Shown here piece by piece: positions 51,975 through 62,339 of a stretch of DNA of 64,000 nt. The DNA is taken from assembly GCA_958295665.1 (NCBI GenBank), contig OY282560.1, positions 94,899,930-94,963,929 on the forward strand, written 5' to 3'. The notes below the pieces were generated by a model. The model was not told the DNA's origin and did no database searches. It saw only the letters and a list, made by a program, of their open reading frames with translations. How positions within the stretch are numbered: the first letter of the stretch is position 1; every line of letters begins with the position of its first letter. The DNA comes from Tipula vernalis (Eukaryota; Arthropoda; Insecta; Diptera; Tipulidae). The translations under genes were made by a program, and so were the position numbers.

Positions 51975-53202
51975 TTATGGTTTGACATAGTGTCCAACAA
52001 AAATTGGTTCATTCGTCGATTCGGTTAAAATTAAAAATATAAAAGCCCGATTAAAACTAAAGTGTTGTCTCAGCATACGTGAAGTCGCTTTGGCATCTAT
52101 ATAAAAACGTATAAAGCAGCAATACATTAAAAATTGTAAAACCAAATTTTTTTTTTGATATATACTTACACGAGGTGGTGGCCGCCTCCGTACCATCCGT
52201 ATTAACGATTATTTTGGTTTTTTGTCCGGCCGCATCAACTTTCAACATAGGCCCCCTCGCCATAAGCAACTGATATTCGTTAAACAAATGCTCAATACCA
52301 TACGTTTGTAGCTTATCATTGGCATCCATTTCCGATTCAATTTCAAATGTTGGCACCGAAAATTTATAATGTGACACTTTTAAATTATTTGCAATACTGT
52401 GTACAACATCGGCACTAAGCTTTCTCAAAATGCGGGCTAGTGTTGTTTCCACCGTTGGTTGTAAAATCCAAAATTTATAACCAGTCCCATTGACATAATC
52501 GATTTGTAATATATCGGCTTGCAAATAACTGTCATACGTATATTTACGATAATCAGGCGAAGACATAAATGGTATCTGATATTGTTGTTCATTCAAACCA
52601 TAAAATGTATCGGGATGTGTACGCTGATTAAATGCGGCCGCCCAATTAGCCTTAAAATAAATCGTATTGAATAGGAATAACACTGTGTTTGCGGTTAAAA
52701 GACGTTCACTTATTATATCCTTGATCAATCCATTGGTTTGTTGTTCGACCCATTGATTCATTTTGTTTGTGGTAGCGGTACGATCGGTAAAATTTACACT
52801 TTCCACTTGACATCGATACTCGGCCACCGAATTGATAAAATCATCGCGTAGCGTACGTGTATCACTTATAAATATTTTATTTAAAATTTTTACATTTTCC
52901 GTATTGCCCAAATTACCGTTTAAATTTGAGGACATCGCACGACGGCATTCGCCTTTATCTTTGGGGAAATAAGCAAATTCGGCTAATTGGGACGATGTTT
53001 GAAATTGTGCACTTTGATATAAAATCGATAACATTATACGTAATGATACTGGTGACAAGACTTGACTTTTTTCAAAATTACGACATGAACGATAGAACTC
53101 GAATGTAAACTCGGTTGAATTAATTACTTCGAGCGACAAATCTTCACCATTTACGGTGTATATTGCTACAAGTAGTAACGTTATAACGTGTATGAACCAC
53201 AT
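51975..53202 (-). CDS. Secreted serpin (serpin 2), two exons, Arg at P1
   Basis: Serine protease inhibitor of 384 residues. Exons on the minus strand: 53202-52170 and 52096-51975. The 73-nt intron (GTAAGT to AG) sits in the reactive-centre loop at the same codon and phase as in serpin 1. Signal peptide MWFIHVITLLLVAIYTVNG. Motifs: LSPVSLRIMLSILYQSA, NKMNQWVEQQTNGLI, LFNTIYFKANW, VNTDGTEAATTS (hinge), EPIFVGHYVKP (end). The loop from P15 reads GTEAATTSYAKATSR then Met. Its length matches alpha-1-antitrypsin exactly, so Arg is P1, suggesting trypsin-like targets such as clip proteases. Odd point: the conserved R-P-F before the last strands is N-R-A-F here, losing a nearly invariant Pro. It shares many blocks with serpin 1, so the two are paralogues in tail-to-tail inversion. 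The first intron of serpin 1 is absent here. A lies at -3 of the start. Confidence 0.93.
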
Positions 53203-53233
53203 TTTAATCGCGACTGTTTTATATTACGGTCGG

Positions 53234-53241
53234 CTTATATA
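53234..53241 (-). promoter_or_regulatory. TATA box of serpin 2
   Basis: TATATAAG on the minus strand lies 32 bp before the start codon. A CAGT initiator-like site near 53213-53216 would give a 5' UTR of about 13 nt, which is short; a longer leader from another start is possible. Confidence 0.42.
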
Positions 53242-53547
53242 CTGAATTGTTTTTTGGTCAAAAATGTAAATCAAGGGTTGCGTTACAAATAGACGCGCAG
53301 ACTAGAAAAATAACAATCTAAACATACAAAAATTATGATAACCTTGTGACTCGCTTGTTTGTCTTATCGTTCGCGAGTTGCACATACTTGTAAATACACA
53401 CATATAAAAATGTAGCTGACACAGGTTTGAGAAAACAAAATTCAATGAAAATGTATTGTTATCACATCACACTGCTTTTAGCGAATGCGATTATTCCAAG
53501 TCTTAATTTTAGTGTAAAGCATATGACAAATTAACAAAATATACATA
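53242..53547. other. Upstream region of serpin 2, no gene
   Basis: Nothing coding is seen between the serpin 2 promoter and the gypsy fragment. No LTR resembling the far side of the gypsy element is visible, so the element has lost its 3' end. Confidence 0.5.
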
Positions 53548-54438
53548 GAGTCAGTTGCGTAGATTTTTCTCCAAGACCTTTGATAGATATTCCGCCAATG
53601 TGCCCTTGAATTCTTCCACCATACTGTCGGACTGTGGATGCAAAGGTGTTGTTTGCGTTTTATTTATACCGAGCGTCTGACATATTTCTTCAAATACCAC
53701 CCATCAATACTCAAATCTGTTAATCTGACTGGGAACAGGGTACACTACCGGCTTTATTGTCGCTCTCGGTGGTGGGCAATGGTCCCGCTACTTCCATTGC
53801 AGTTCTCTCGAATGGTGCTCCGACGTTATATGGTCCCTTCACTGCCGCACATCGGTGACATTTTTGGTACCATTCTATCACCGACTGTCTACATCCGTGT
53901 CTTATTAATCACTTCACTTTGCTATCCGTGCTTTCCCACATTCTTTTTAAAGAGCCATTGTGTATTGAGAGGTTGTCCCATTGAGCCCGATAAGCCTTGA
54001 TAATGGGAGTTTTGTCCGCGATCTTGCACCAGGTTTTCCTTCAATTGGACGATACATGCTCTTTCCTGATCATTTCATCAGTCTACTCTCCGTTAGACAG
54101 CACTTGTGTAAGCCTAACGTCGATAATCAGTTCCTTTGCTTTAACGCGACCACCGTCTTGATAATGCGTTTCCCTCCAATCGTAGCTTTGAAGACGTTCG
54201 ATATCCGACGTGCTACTTGTCCCTCTGGGTTCCTGAATTGCAACAACCACGTTACGCAATAATTACGCTCCGGTTTTGATGATGTTTTGAAGTAGCATAC
54301 AATAACTCGTTCTTGGCAACCTGTTTTCTGTGATGATACACCTCCTATACCGTAATTACTTCCATCGGTGCCCTAAATAAATTTCACGTTGGGTATAGGA
54401 GTAAGCAAGGATTGGCGCGACGCAAAATCGTCTCCTTA
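53548..54438 (-). pseudogene. Ty3/gypsy element, 3' half: RNase H and integrase remnants
   Basis: On the minus strand from 54429 down, frames run in family order. First comes the RNase H start (APILAY, then D-G-S-N-Y-G-I-G-G-V, then K-P-E-R-N-Y). LQFRNPEGQVAR follows near 54235, the end of RNase H. A pre-integrase stretch with CHRCAAVKGPYNVGAPFER follows near 53820-53870, and then T-P-L-H-P-Q-S-D-S-M-V-E-E-F near 53620, around the catalytic Glu of integrase. Part of the integrase core is missing and many frameshifts and stops are present. It ends abruptly near 53548 without an LTR. It continues the gypsy half at 58157-60511, from which LINE C separates it. Confidence 0.85.
54430..54438. repeat. 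9-bp target-site duplication of LINE C, left copy
   Basis: GTCTCCTTA, identical to 58157-58165. It directly follows the LINE 3' end on the minus strand and interrupts the gypsy reading frame. Confidence 0.8.
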
Positions 54439-54559
54439 TGTAAGATTTGGGTGGCTGTCCACAAGGAGCAGGCATAGACACATAAATGTTCCGTAGCTAT
54501 ACCACAATAGCTGTTAACAAAGCGCTGGATACTCCTGACGTCCATTCTACAGAGGTCGG

Positions 54560-57000
54560 TCAGGTCTTTGAAGAGGGGGCCCCTAGAAACTTTAGTCTAT
54601 TGAATGTCAGACGCGGACAGGTGCAAAGAAGATGAAGTACTGTCTCTTCCTCCTCTTCGTCCTCGCAACTACGACAGTAGTCATGTGAGAAGACACAAAA
54701 CATACTCGCATGCCTCCCTATGAGACAGTACCCCGTAATCACTCCAACAACCACACTGATCTGACTTAGCTGAAGTGAGATCAGCTGTTTGGATCTCGCC
54801 AAGTCCAACTTTGGCCAGACCTGCCGAGTTATTACGCAACATGTGATACTTGGCCATCTGTCATTCGTCAGCTTGCTAGCTTCTTCCTGAAGCAGCAGTT
54901 TGCATACCGCAAGAGGCATTTCAAGTGGTCCGTTGTACCACGTCGAGCCAGTTCATCGGCGTTTATATTCCCTGTACTTATAAAATGTCCTGGCACCCAT
55001 AAAATGTAGATGTTGAACTGATCTGTCATCTCGTTAAGAGATGAGAAACAGTTCTAGACTACTTTAGATATCTAGAGGAGTCAAAAATAGCAGAGTCTCT
55101 ACTGCCCGAGTGGATGTGCTCCTCAGTGCACCACTGATCCACAGAGAGATTGTTCTCTGAACTTTTGTCAACAGCTTTTGATTGCAGGCCACCAGACTAG
55201 TACCCCATGCAAGAGTATGGGTCTGACTACTGCGGTATAAAGAAAATGTACGATGCGGGGCTCCAGCACCCATCCTACCCAATGGCATTTTATATTGGGT
55301 TACCATTCAATATAATTTGCTATCCAAAACGAGACCCAGAAACTTCGCTTCAACTGATTCGGTTTTGTGTGGGTTCACATGCAACCCACAGCCATTGGCC
55401 CATAATAAAAGAGTGCCCAGAGCATTTTGCATAAGCTCAATAAGGGTGCCGGAATATTTACTGAGCTACAAGTCATTTATGACCAAGTTTCAAAGTAGGG
55501 GGGACAGTACACAACAATCAAGTATTCCCGAAAACTAGCATTTATGATCTTGCCTCTTAGCATTTGATCTATCCAGTCCTTGACTCATTCATCCACTCCC
55601 AGATCTGAAATTGCCCGAGTTATAGCCCCCGGGAGCACATGAGATTTGGACAGCTTTTCCTAAACAATCATGCCTCTAATAGGAGCTTCTATTTGTCTTT
55701 CTAATTTTTTAAAAAGGACGGAACACAAGCTTATCGGTCTAAGGTCTTTGGGATTGCAGTCTGAGCGTTTTCCCGCCTTAGGTATGAAAATAACCTTCAC
55801 TTCTGTCCATTTACTAGGTATGTCACATAGTTCTAGGCTGCCTTTGAAAATTACCTCTAACCAGGAAATTGTTAGATCCGTAGTTTGTTGAATATCCGCA
55901 GGGATAATACCATCGAGTCCAGGCGACTTATATGGTTTAAAACTGTTTATCGCCCACAGGATCTTTTCCTGCTAATAATTTGGCCTATGAGGCTACTTGC
56001 CCTTTTACCTACTGATGTGCTAGGTACAGATTCGGAACAACCAGGAAAATGAGTCTCCATCAGAAGTTCCAGCGATTCCGCACTATTAGTGGTCCATATC
56101 CCATTCGACCGTTGAAGATAACTTGGGATGGAAGACCAGTTGCTAGTACTTTGCGTAGCCTAGACGTCTCCGAAGACTCCTGAATCTTGCCACAGTATAG
56201 TCTCCAAGAGCTGTTATTGGCACTTCTCAATTGATATTTGTAAATTTTGAGGAGTCCTAGTCTACAGCAGCTTTTGTTTTCCGTGCTGTTTTGAAGAGTC
56301 TTTTGCGTTTTCGACGTATTTGTTGAATCTCCTTGGACGTGGCCGAGATTTAGGGCCCAATATCGCTTTATTAAAAGCGCTGGACAACTCGTCCACCAAG
56401 CCATTGAGCTTTTGCGCAGTTTTTGGAGGTTTTAGCACCGGAACTGGTAGTGAATCACCCAGAATAGTTCTAAAGGAATCCCAATTGATTTTCCTCCTGT
56501 TTCTGTAGATTGGACTTTTTGGAGAAGTCAAGTCCATTTCAAATTGAAGATAACAATGATCAGAAAAGGAGTGGTCCTCCGACACTCTCCAGTTTAATAG
56601 ACTAATCGTCAAAAAGCTTGAGACAAGAGTAATATCCAATACCTCCTGTCTATTACTAGTTATAAAGGTCGGCTTATTTCCTATTTAACATATATGAAGG
56701 TTAGTACTTAAAATGTAATCGAGGAGTAACTCACCTCGTTCATTTGTGTCCGTACTTCCCCAGATGGTGTGATGAGCATTTGCATCCCTCCCAAGGATGA
56801 GTCCAAACTTGCGCTTCTGAGCCTCAAAGATTAGCTCACATAGAATTATTGGTGAATGATTCACTTCATCATAAGGTAGGTAAGCTGATACTAGCCTGAG
56901 GTTTCGTTTATCGACCTCAATGCTGACCGCTGCTACATCTCAAGACGACATCGGTCGCTTCTTTCCCAATTTTTAAAATTAGAGCAGCTTATGCTGCCTT
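54560..57000 (-). pseudogene. LINE C ORF2 remnants
   Basis: From high to low coordinates on the minus strand: an endonuclease with GRDANAHHTIWGSTD and NERGE near 56740-56790 and FSDHCYLQF near 56555, a linker, then RT motifs VIFIPKAGKRSD and LRPISLCSVLFKKLE near 55700-55790. An eroded L-S-P-L-L motif follows near 55500, then NGCGLHVNPHKTE near 55390, RIVHFLYTAVVRPILLHG near 55230 and LRSTSTRAVETLL near 55100. The YADD box is deleted. Of RNase H only the end remains (WVPGHFISTGNINADELAR near 54950-55000). A knuckle with CRSCEDEEEEET lies near 54650. Multiple frameshifts; non-functional. Confidence 0.88.
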
Positions 57001-57035
57001 AGAATGGTGGATGTTGACTTGCAGAAATGTCAGTG

Positions 57036-58156
57036 TCATCCCTGCAGCATATTCTCCACCGCAGTAACATCAGAGTCATCCCCTGATGAGATGTCCTCTG
57101 AGAGCCTCTTTAAAGACTCCATGGACGTTGACATCTCCGTGTTAGTGGAGAGAGTTTCCGCTCGGCTGGCTACCTCCGCACACGCAGATGAGCTATCAAG
57201 CACCGCAGTATTTTCTGAAGATGACTTCGGAGCCTCCGGCTTGTCCACGTCCTTCTTGTACACCTTGAGTGTGACTGAAACCATAGTTGATTAAACCGTT
57301 GGTTTTTACCAGTGCAGTCAGTGACTCCCTGTTTAAGATGATAACAGCTGACCTTTAGTTAGCCTTTGTCTCCTCGAGCTTGGCAACTTTCCAATTGTGC
57401 GTTGGCAAATCCGGGTCGCCAACCTGCAACAACTGGAGTATCACCTTCGGATCACTAGGCTCCGAAGGGATGTACACCTTAGCTCTTGGTCTGCAGGGGA
57501 TCTCCTCCCTATCAATCACAGCAAGGCTGGCTCCGGGCCATACCTCGCCAAGTCCCTCCACTGCCTTCTTATAAAGCAACTGGGACCTCCGATCTGCACA
57601 GGCAGTCAGTTTTACCTGATTCCTGTGCCAGCCCGCATCCGGACAAATCGGAGCAAGTCCTGGATTTTCCGACAGGACTTTCAGGTAGGTGGTGGCTAAG
57701 GCCCCTTCCATCTTCCTCCAATTCACGGGCGTGATACTGCCATCCTCTTGGGATTTGTTAATAATTGCCACAACCAGCTGATCCTTAAGGACCTCGTTAA
57801 AAGGCTTCATAGCGATAGCCTGGAGTTTTGTTCGCTTTGCGATCTTAGGACTTTCCTCCTGAAATCTGTTTATTTTAAGCTGAAAGGGCTTCCGACATTT
57901 TACCTATGACTTTTTGTACCCACGCAAAAAGCGTGGCTTTGTCTTTATCCGCGAGATGTTATTGATATTAACCAGGGCCCTCCAGGCTTTCCTCCTAGTA
58001 TTATAGGTTAGTTGTGAGGAACCAGCTTCATTCGTGCTTTGGTTCCGCTTTGTATTTGTATACTCAGATTTGGTGACCCGAGTGGAGGGACTAGCCTCGC
58101 TTGAGCTTATGTTTAGTCGATTATTTGCAGACTTAGAGGTAGGCCTAAAGACCCGA
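57036..58156 (-). pseudogene. LINE C ORF1 (RNA-binding gag-like), 5'-truncated and frameshifted
   Basis: The frame 57810-57355 contains a conserved ORF1 block: V-A-I-I-N-K-S-Q-E-D-G, DAGWHRNQVKLTACADRR, AVIDREEIPCRPRAKVYI, and DPDLPTHNWKVAKLEE. Further N-terminal sequence can be followed to the insertion edge at 58156 in broken frames. After stops near 57340, the frame 57284-57036 gives MVSVTLKVYKKD and an acidic, Ser-rich C-terminus, matching the LINE B fragment. ORF1 proteins of this group coat element RNA. No CCHC knuckle is visible in the surviving part. Confidence 0.82.
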
Positions 58157-58165
58157 GTCTCCTTA
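58157..58165. repeat. 9-bp target-site duplication of LINE C, right copy
   Basis: GTCTCCTTA, identical to 54430-54438, at the truncated 5' end of LINE C. Confidence 0.8.
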
Positions 58166-58859
58166 GTTCCACGAATGCTTCTTCCTGGTCATCCTTCCAT
58201 TCGAATACCTTGTTCTTCCAGGTTAACTCATCTAAACTCTTCGCGATGTTGCCGAATCCTGGTACGAACCGTCTGTAATAGGTGGACAATACCAGAAAAC
58301 TTCGTAATTCGTGTAAATTTTTAGATTTTGGCCAATCCATTTCTGCTGCGATCTTTTATCGTCGGTGTGAATTCCATTGCATTGGACTTAACTTGAGTCC
58401 GGTAACCTGTATCCGATTTAAAACCTACGCTGAGTTCCTTAGATGTTCGTCGAAATCATTGCCCATGATGATGATGTCGTCAAAATATATTACTTCAACC
58501 ATTCCATTAATCATTCAAAAGTCGCAGGGGCATTACATAATTTGAACGATTCGATTTCAAGTCCGTTACCCATACTGAACGCTGTTTTCTCGTGATCTTG
58601 CTCATGGACTTCCACTTGAAAGTATCATCCGTGACAGTTAGTAACTATCTTTTATAGACACAGCATTTAGTTTTTAACCGTCCTTCTTTTCGATCAACCC
58701 TATTGGTGAGCTATATAAACTGTTAGATTTTTCGATTACACCCGCCGCCTGCATATCTGTTACCAGCCCGTCGACTTCTTCTTGTTTTGCTAATGGTAAC
58801 CTCCTGGGTGGTTGACGAATGGGCACCTCTGTTCCCGTATCAATTGTGTGCTTTACCAT
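58166..58859 (-). pseudogene. Gypsy reverse transcriptase
   Basis: The frame 58859-58674 reads HTIDTGTEVPIRQPPRRLP, then a segment ending SSPIGLIEKKDG, the usual start of a gypsy RT. The middle is frameshifted, but V-I-Y-F-D-D-I-I-I-M-G holds the catalytic Asp pair at 58476-58481, with Phe where many relatives have Leu or Val. The frame 58340-58166 gives WPKSKNLHELRSFL, YYRRFVPGF and WKDDQEEAFVELRR, the thumb and connection, up to the LINE C insertion. Decayed, non-functional. Confidence 0.88.
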
Positions 58860-58989
58860 TGAGGTTCTTCCGTTATTATCCGAGGTGCTATGGTACTACT
58901 ACGGTAAGATCTTAGATCCATTTCTGCAAGAGTTGTTCTACCATTTATTTCTGCCCTTGCATGTCGGCTTTTCCAATCGGATTTTTCTG

Positions 58990-59520
58990 TTAGTACTTTA
59001 CTATAGTCGAAACCTCGCTACATTTACCGATGGGAGTTCCTTTCTTGATGCTTTTCATCTTATTCGAGAGATTTAGAGTCCTAATTGGTACTTTATCATC
59101 GTTGTCTGGTTTAACTAGGGCTTTCACGATTATAATTTCCTTGGCTTCGCTCTTCTCTTCATTAGCTTCCACAACCCATAACCTGGGTGACCCAGAACCT
59201 CCTTTCAATCTTCGATGGCAGCTGCTCCTGATGATCAACAATAATTTGCCTGTTAGTTACGCCTGGACTCCTAGATTGAAGTGGCAACTCGTTCTTATTG
59301 TAAGTTAATACTCCACTTCGAGCATCTACCACAAAGCCATTCGCCTTCATGAAGTCCATTCCAAAATGACTTCATCTACAATCTCCCGACCCTTATTTTC
59401 ACGATCTTTTTCCCTTTTATTATCGGACTATCTGGAGTTCCTATAGAGATCCTTACGGACAATCGTGCGATTTGCTCCCATATCCAGAGTGATGGTACAG
59501 TCCGTGCCGTCGTTTTAAGC
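58990..59520 (-). pseudogene. Gypsy aspartic protease region
   Basis: C-T-I-T-L-D-M-G-A-N-R-T-I-V-R on the minus strand is the active-site motif. The Asp codon is at 59482-59484, but the next residue (59479-59481) is Met instead of Thr or Ser, which are required for the D-T/S-G fold. Stops follow. The frame 59241-58990 continues toward the RT with a conserved V-P-I-R-T-L-N-L segment. Confidence 0.75.
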
Positions 59521-60511
59521 TGATTCTTTTAAGTTTAGCGACCAGGTCGTCGTTTGGCCTTCTGGCTTGGCCATTGCCTGCCCTCCACTTGGTCGTCGCT
59601 GCATAGGAGATGGTGATATTCCGCAGCTTTCGTCTCGGTATCTTGGTGCTGACCGCTTGGTGTTTATGCTGGTGTCAATTTCCACTCGGTGTACTTTCAT
59701 TAACGATTTGGTGATGGCTTGTGCAGTCTCGTTCGTCAACGCACAAGCGATTGTTTCCGCGAAGGTCGCTTTAGGTGACAACATAACCGCCTTGCGTCTC
59801 ATTGGATCGCGAATGCCATCAATGAATACGTCAAATTTTTAGCCTTTCCATATAATCGGCTGACGTACTGGTATGTGCTAAATAGCGGATTTTAAGTTCC
59901 GTGCGATTGATTTCCCGCTTATGGTTACTGTCGTACTTCCGATCCAGCGCCTTCACAATTTCGAGATAACTTTTGAGCTTTTGCTCCGGAATAGTTTGTA
60001 AAGCCTCTGCTGCTTCATCTTCACTGGCCACTATTAAAGCTGCGACACGATGTTCATCGTTCCAATGGTTTTGATTGGCCGCCGTTTTAAATTAAAATTT
60101 CAAAATGCCAAAAGATATTGTTCCGTCGAATGTTGGTGGTTTTAACTTAATCGAGTGAACGTGCTGAGCAACTTGTGTCGTTGTTCCACTTGCCTTGACA
60201 TCAGTTAACTCTTTTTTTAGACGATGAAACTCTGTTTGAAATTTCGCTTGTAAGTTATGTTGCACATCTTGAATCTCCATTTTAAATTCCGCTTTAACGT
60301 GTTGAATTTCGGTTTGTAATTCCGTTTGCAATTTGCCTACCTCGTCATGTAGCGAAGTAGATAAATCGAGAAATTTTTCATCCATTCTCTTTTGGCCGTC
60401 GGTAATTTCCCCCATCTGCCGCTCCATAATTTGGATTGGTTGCCTAATCTCGCCCAACTGTTGTTTCATTTCTTGGTTTAACTGATCGTAGCAGCCATTA
60501 ACTGCGACCAA
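59515..60511 (-). pseudogene. Gypsy gag
   Basis: Three frames in order. 60511-60092 is a long coiled coil rich in Glu, Gln and Lys, ending in KLKPPTFDG, the motif that opens the capsid domain in this gag type. 60031-59831 has A-L-I-V-A-S-E-D-E-A-A-E-A-L, then Y-L-E-I-V-K-A-L-D-R-K-Y, capsid-like. 59802-59515 is the capsid end and a basic linker. I see no clear CCHC knuckle. Frameshifts at about 60090 and 59830 break it. Gag would have formed the particle around element RNA. Confidence 0.78.
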
Positions 60512-60529
60512 TCGAAACTTCTACCCATT

Positions 60530-60686
60530 GCATTATCGACTTTTTGATTTCCCCTGGAAACTTTCGGCTAACTTTAACTGACCACAGATTAAGACTTTAT
60601 TTTTTATTTTCGGCTCGAATGATAATAATGTAATCTGCATTATCGACTTTTTATTTTCGGCTGGAAACTATCGGCTAACTTTAACA
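60530..60686. repeat. Direct repeat of about 50 bp at 107-bp spacing
   Basis: GCATTATCGACTTTTT begins at 60530 and again at 60637. Both copies go on to CTGGAAACT(T/A)TCGGCTAAC and CTTTAAC. The first copy ends near 60579 and the second near 60686. It lies just upstream of the gypsy gag and may be part of its lost leader or LTR. Confidence 0.8.
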
Positions 60687-60890
60687 GGGTCCCTTAGCTG
60701 ACTAATATCGTTTCATATTATCTAGTTGCTGATTAGTTTTTGGACAAAACTCCGCTGACAATTTTTTGGTTGATGTCTAGTGGTGTCGATACTGAAGGCA
60801 TCATTCCGTTGATTTCATTGTTCTTGGTCAATCCAAATTAGCCTGATCGAACTATATAGGAAACAAATAGCTCGTTAACGTCTTAAAGAG

Positions 60891-60940
60891 GCCTGGTGTC
60901 TTCTGGAAGGGGGAAGCCTGGCTTCTTCTGGAAGGGGGAA
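60891..60940. repeat. 25-bp tandem duplication
   Basis: GCCTGGTGTC plus 15 bp at 60891-60915 is repeated at 60916-60940 with two mismatches; both end CTTCTGGAAGGGGGAA or TCTTCTGGAAGGGGGAA. It lies just before LINE E. Confidence 0.85.
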
Positions 60941-61369
60941 TAATGCTATGTAGTAATACCAGCTCCGTAACCTTCCTTTAGGAAGAGCTCCAGCAGGCTG
61001 TTCTGGTCATATTTAGGCAGTCCTATCTGTGGGCCCACGATTTGTGCGAGGGGTAACCTAAGCGTGATTCGCAAGTGTACGTACTACCTCCTCGTGGTGA
61101 CCTACGGAAGGTGTTGGCTCGTTTACCGAACAATAGGCTAAAGTACGACGATAAAGGATGGTATAAACCTTGAAAAAAAAAAAACCTAAGGTGAGACACG
61201 TGCGCCGAGAGATGAATGATCATTATTTAGTTGGTCGCTAGCACGGAACTCCGGATAGTAGGCGACCTCCGGTTTCAATCAAGCCTCATCACGGCAAAAG
61301 GCGCTGCCGTGGTGGACCTTTCATTCCTCAAACAAATCAACACTGCATGGATTTAAAAAAAAATGAAAA

Positions 61370-62335
61370 AATGGAGGTGATCCTTCAAACGCACAAATCT
61401 CAGAAGATGTCAAGGACCATTCAGGCCCTGCTTCTGAGATCTAAAAATTAATAGATCAGACTACGTCTGTTCCATCTAATGCGGTCAGGGGTCCCCCACG
61501 AGACACTGCCTGGCAGCAATGTAGGGAGAAGATCAGGGACAGAATTATCCCAACAAATAAGAGAAACATCGCGGCAAAAAGAGTAAAAGTTTCCAGTCCT
61601 TCAGCGAAGGCATTGGAAGCCGCTCCAAGAGCTGCAACTTAGGGCGACAATAAGGAGAGTTGCCCCGAGAACAGGGCCGACACGGCAACAACGTATAGTA
61701 ATGCAGTGAAGTTTGGAGATTACCGACCAAGGTTTCCCGGAAATAAATCTGGGCATTGCCCAGATTCTGGCAATACAGGATACCATAATGGGCACAGTCC
61801 ATACTTACCACGAGGTGGTAAAGAGACAAAAGAAAAGATACTGGATCGTCTGGCGATCCAGAATAAAAAAGTAAGAGACGCAGATTGGAGGATTATGGCA
61901 AGGAAGGAGCGAGAAGGCGACCTCCATCAATACGGCGGAGATACACAAGGGCTCCAACTACAGAGTCAACTGGATGTTTGGCTCTGTGTACTTCCGCCCA
62001 CAGTAGGATAGGTCGGTGGATGCAGTCAAGGCGAGAGTGGCGGAACCAAATCTGCCCGGCACGACAAGGGCAGCTTTGGCTTAGAACACTGGCCGCGGTG
62101 GTCGGGTCACTGGGCCGGGGGAGGTCAGGAGACCTGACACCTCCGGAACAGGGAAACCGGCCAAACCGGGCCGAGGAAGGAGGGGGGAAAAGCCATGGAC
62201 TGACCCCTATAGGAAGGGTGGCACAACAGCAACCAAGCGAACAAGGCTCTCCGGAGCCTAAGAAATTGGGTGAAAAATACACATCATGGTGATATACACC
62301 AAACCTACAACAATAACGAAACTGAGATTCATGCA
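61370..62335 (+). pseudogene. LINE E ORF1, broken
   Basis: One frame reads D-T-A-W-Q-Q-C-R-E-K-I-R-D-R-I-I-P from about 61500, followed by a basic region. The next recognisable block, IADQGFPEINLGIAQILAIQ, is near 61725 in a different frame and resembles the start of a conserved ORF1 domain. Later parts are Arg/Gly-rich. Position before the endonuclease supports ORF1; the sequence match itself is weak. Confidence 0.5.
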
Positions 62336-62339
62336 ACAA

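Larger units (their letters stand above)
54439..58156 (-). mobile_element. LINE C: R1/LOA/I-like retrotransposon inserted in gypsy, broken
   Basis: This 3.7-kb minus-strand element is related to LINE B throughout and shares its CAGCCAC(T/C)C 3' end. Order: ORF1 (5'-truncated), endonuclease, RT, RNase H end, Cys-His knuckle, 3' end at 54439. It is bounded by exact 9-bp direct repeats, and the gypsy frame resumes in phase across it, so both ends are well fixed. Many stops and deletions show it is dead. Confidence 0.9.
58157..60511 (-). mobile_element. Ty3/gypsy LTR retrotransposon, 5' half: gag, protease, RT
   Basis: Minus-strand element in the standard order gag (60511-59515), protease (about 59520-58990) and RT (58859-58166). 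It is cut at 58165 by LINE C and resumes at 54438. No LTR could be recognised upstream of gag; direct repeats at 60530 and 60637 are the only structure there. The combined element would have spanned about 3.2 kb of surviving sequence and lacks both LTRs as far as I can see. Confidence 0.88.

Noticed and set aside
51729..51975. Alternative reactive-loop exons for the serpins
   Set aside because: The introns are only 65 and 73 nt and the gene ends are 41 bp apart, so there is no room for further terminal exons between the genes.
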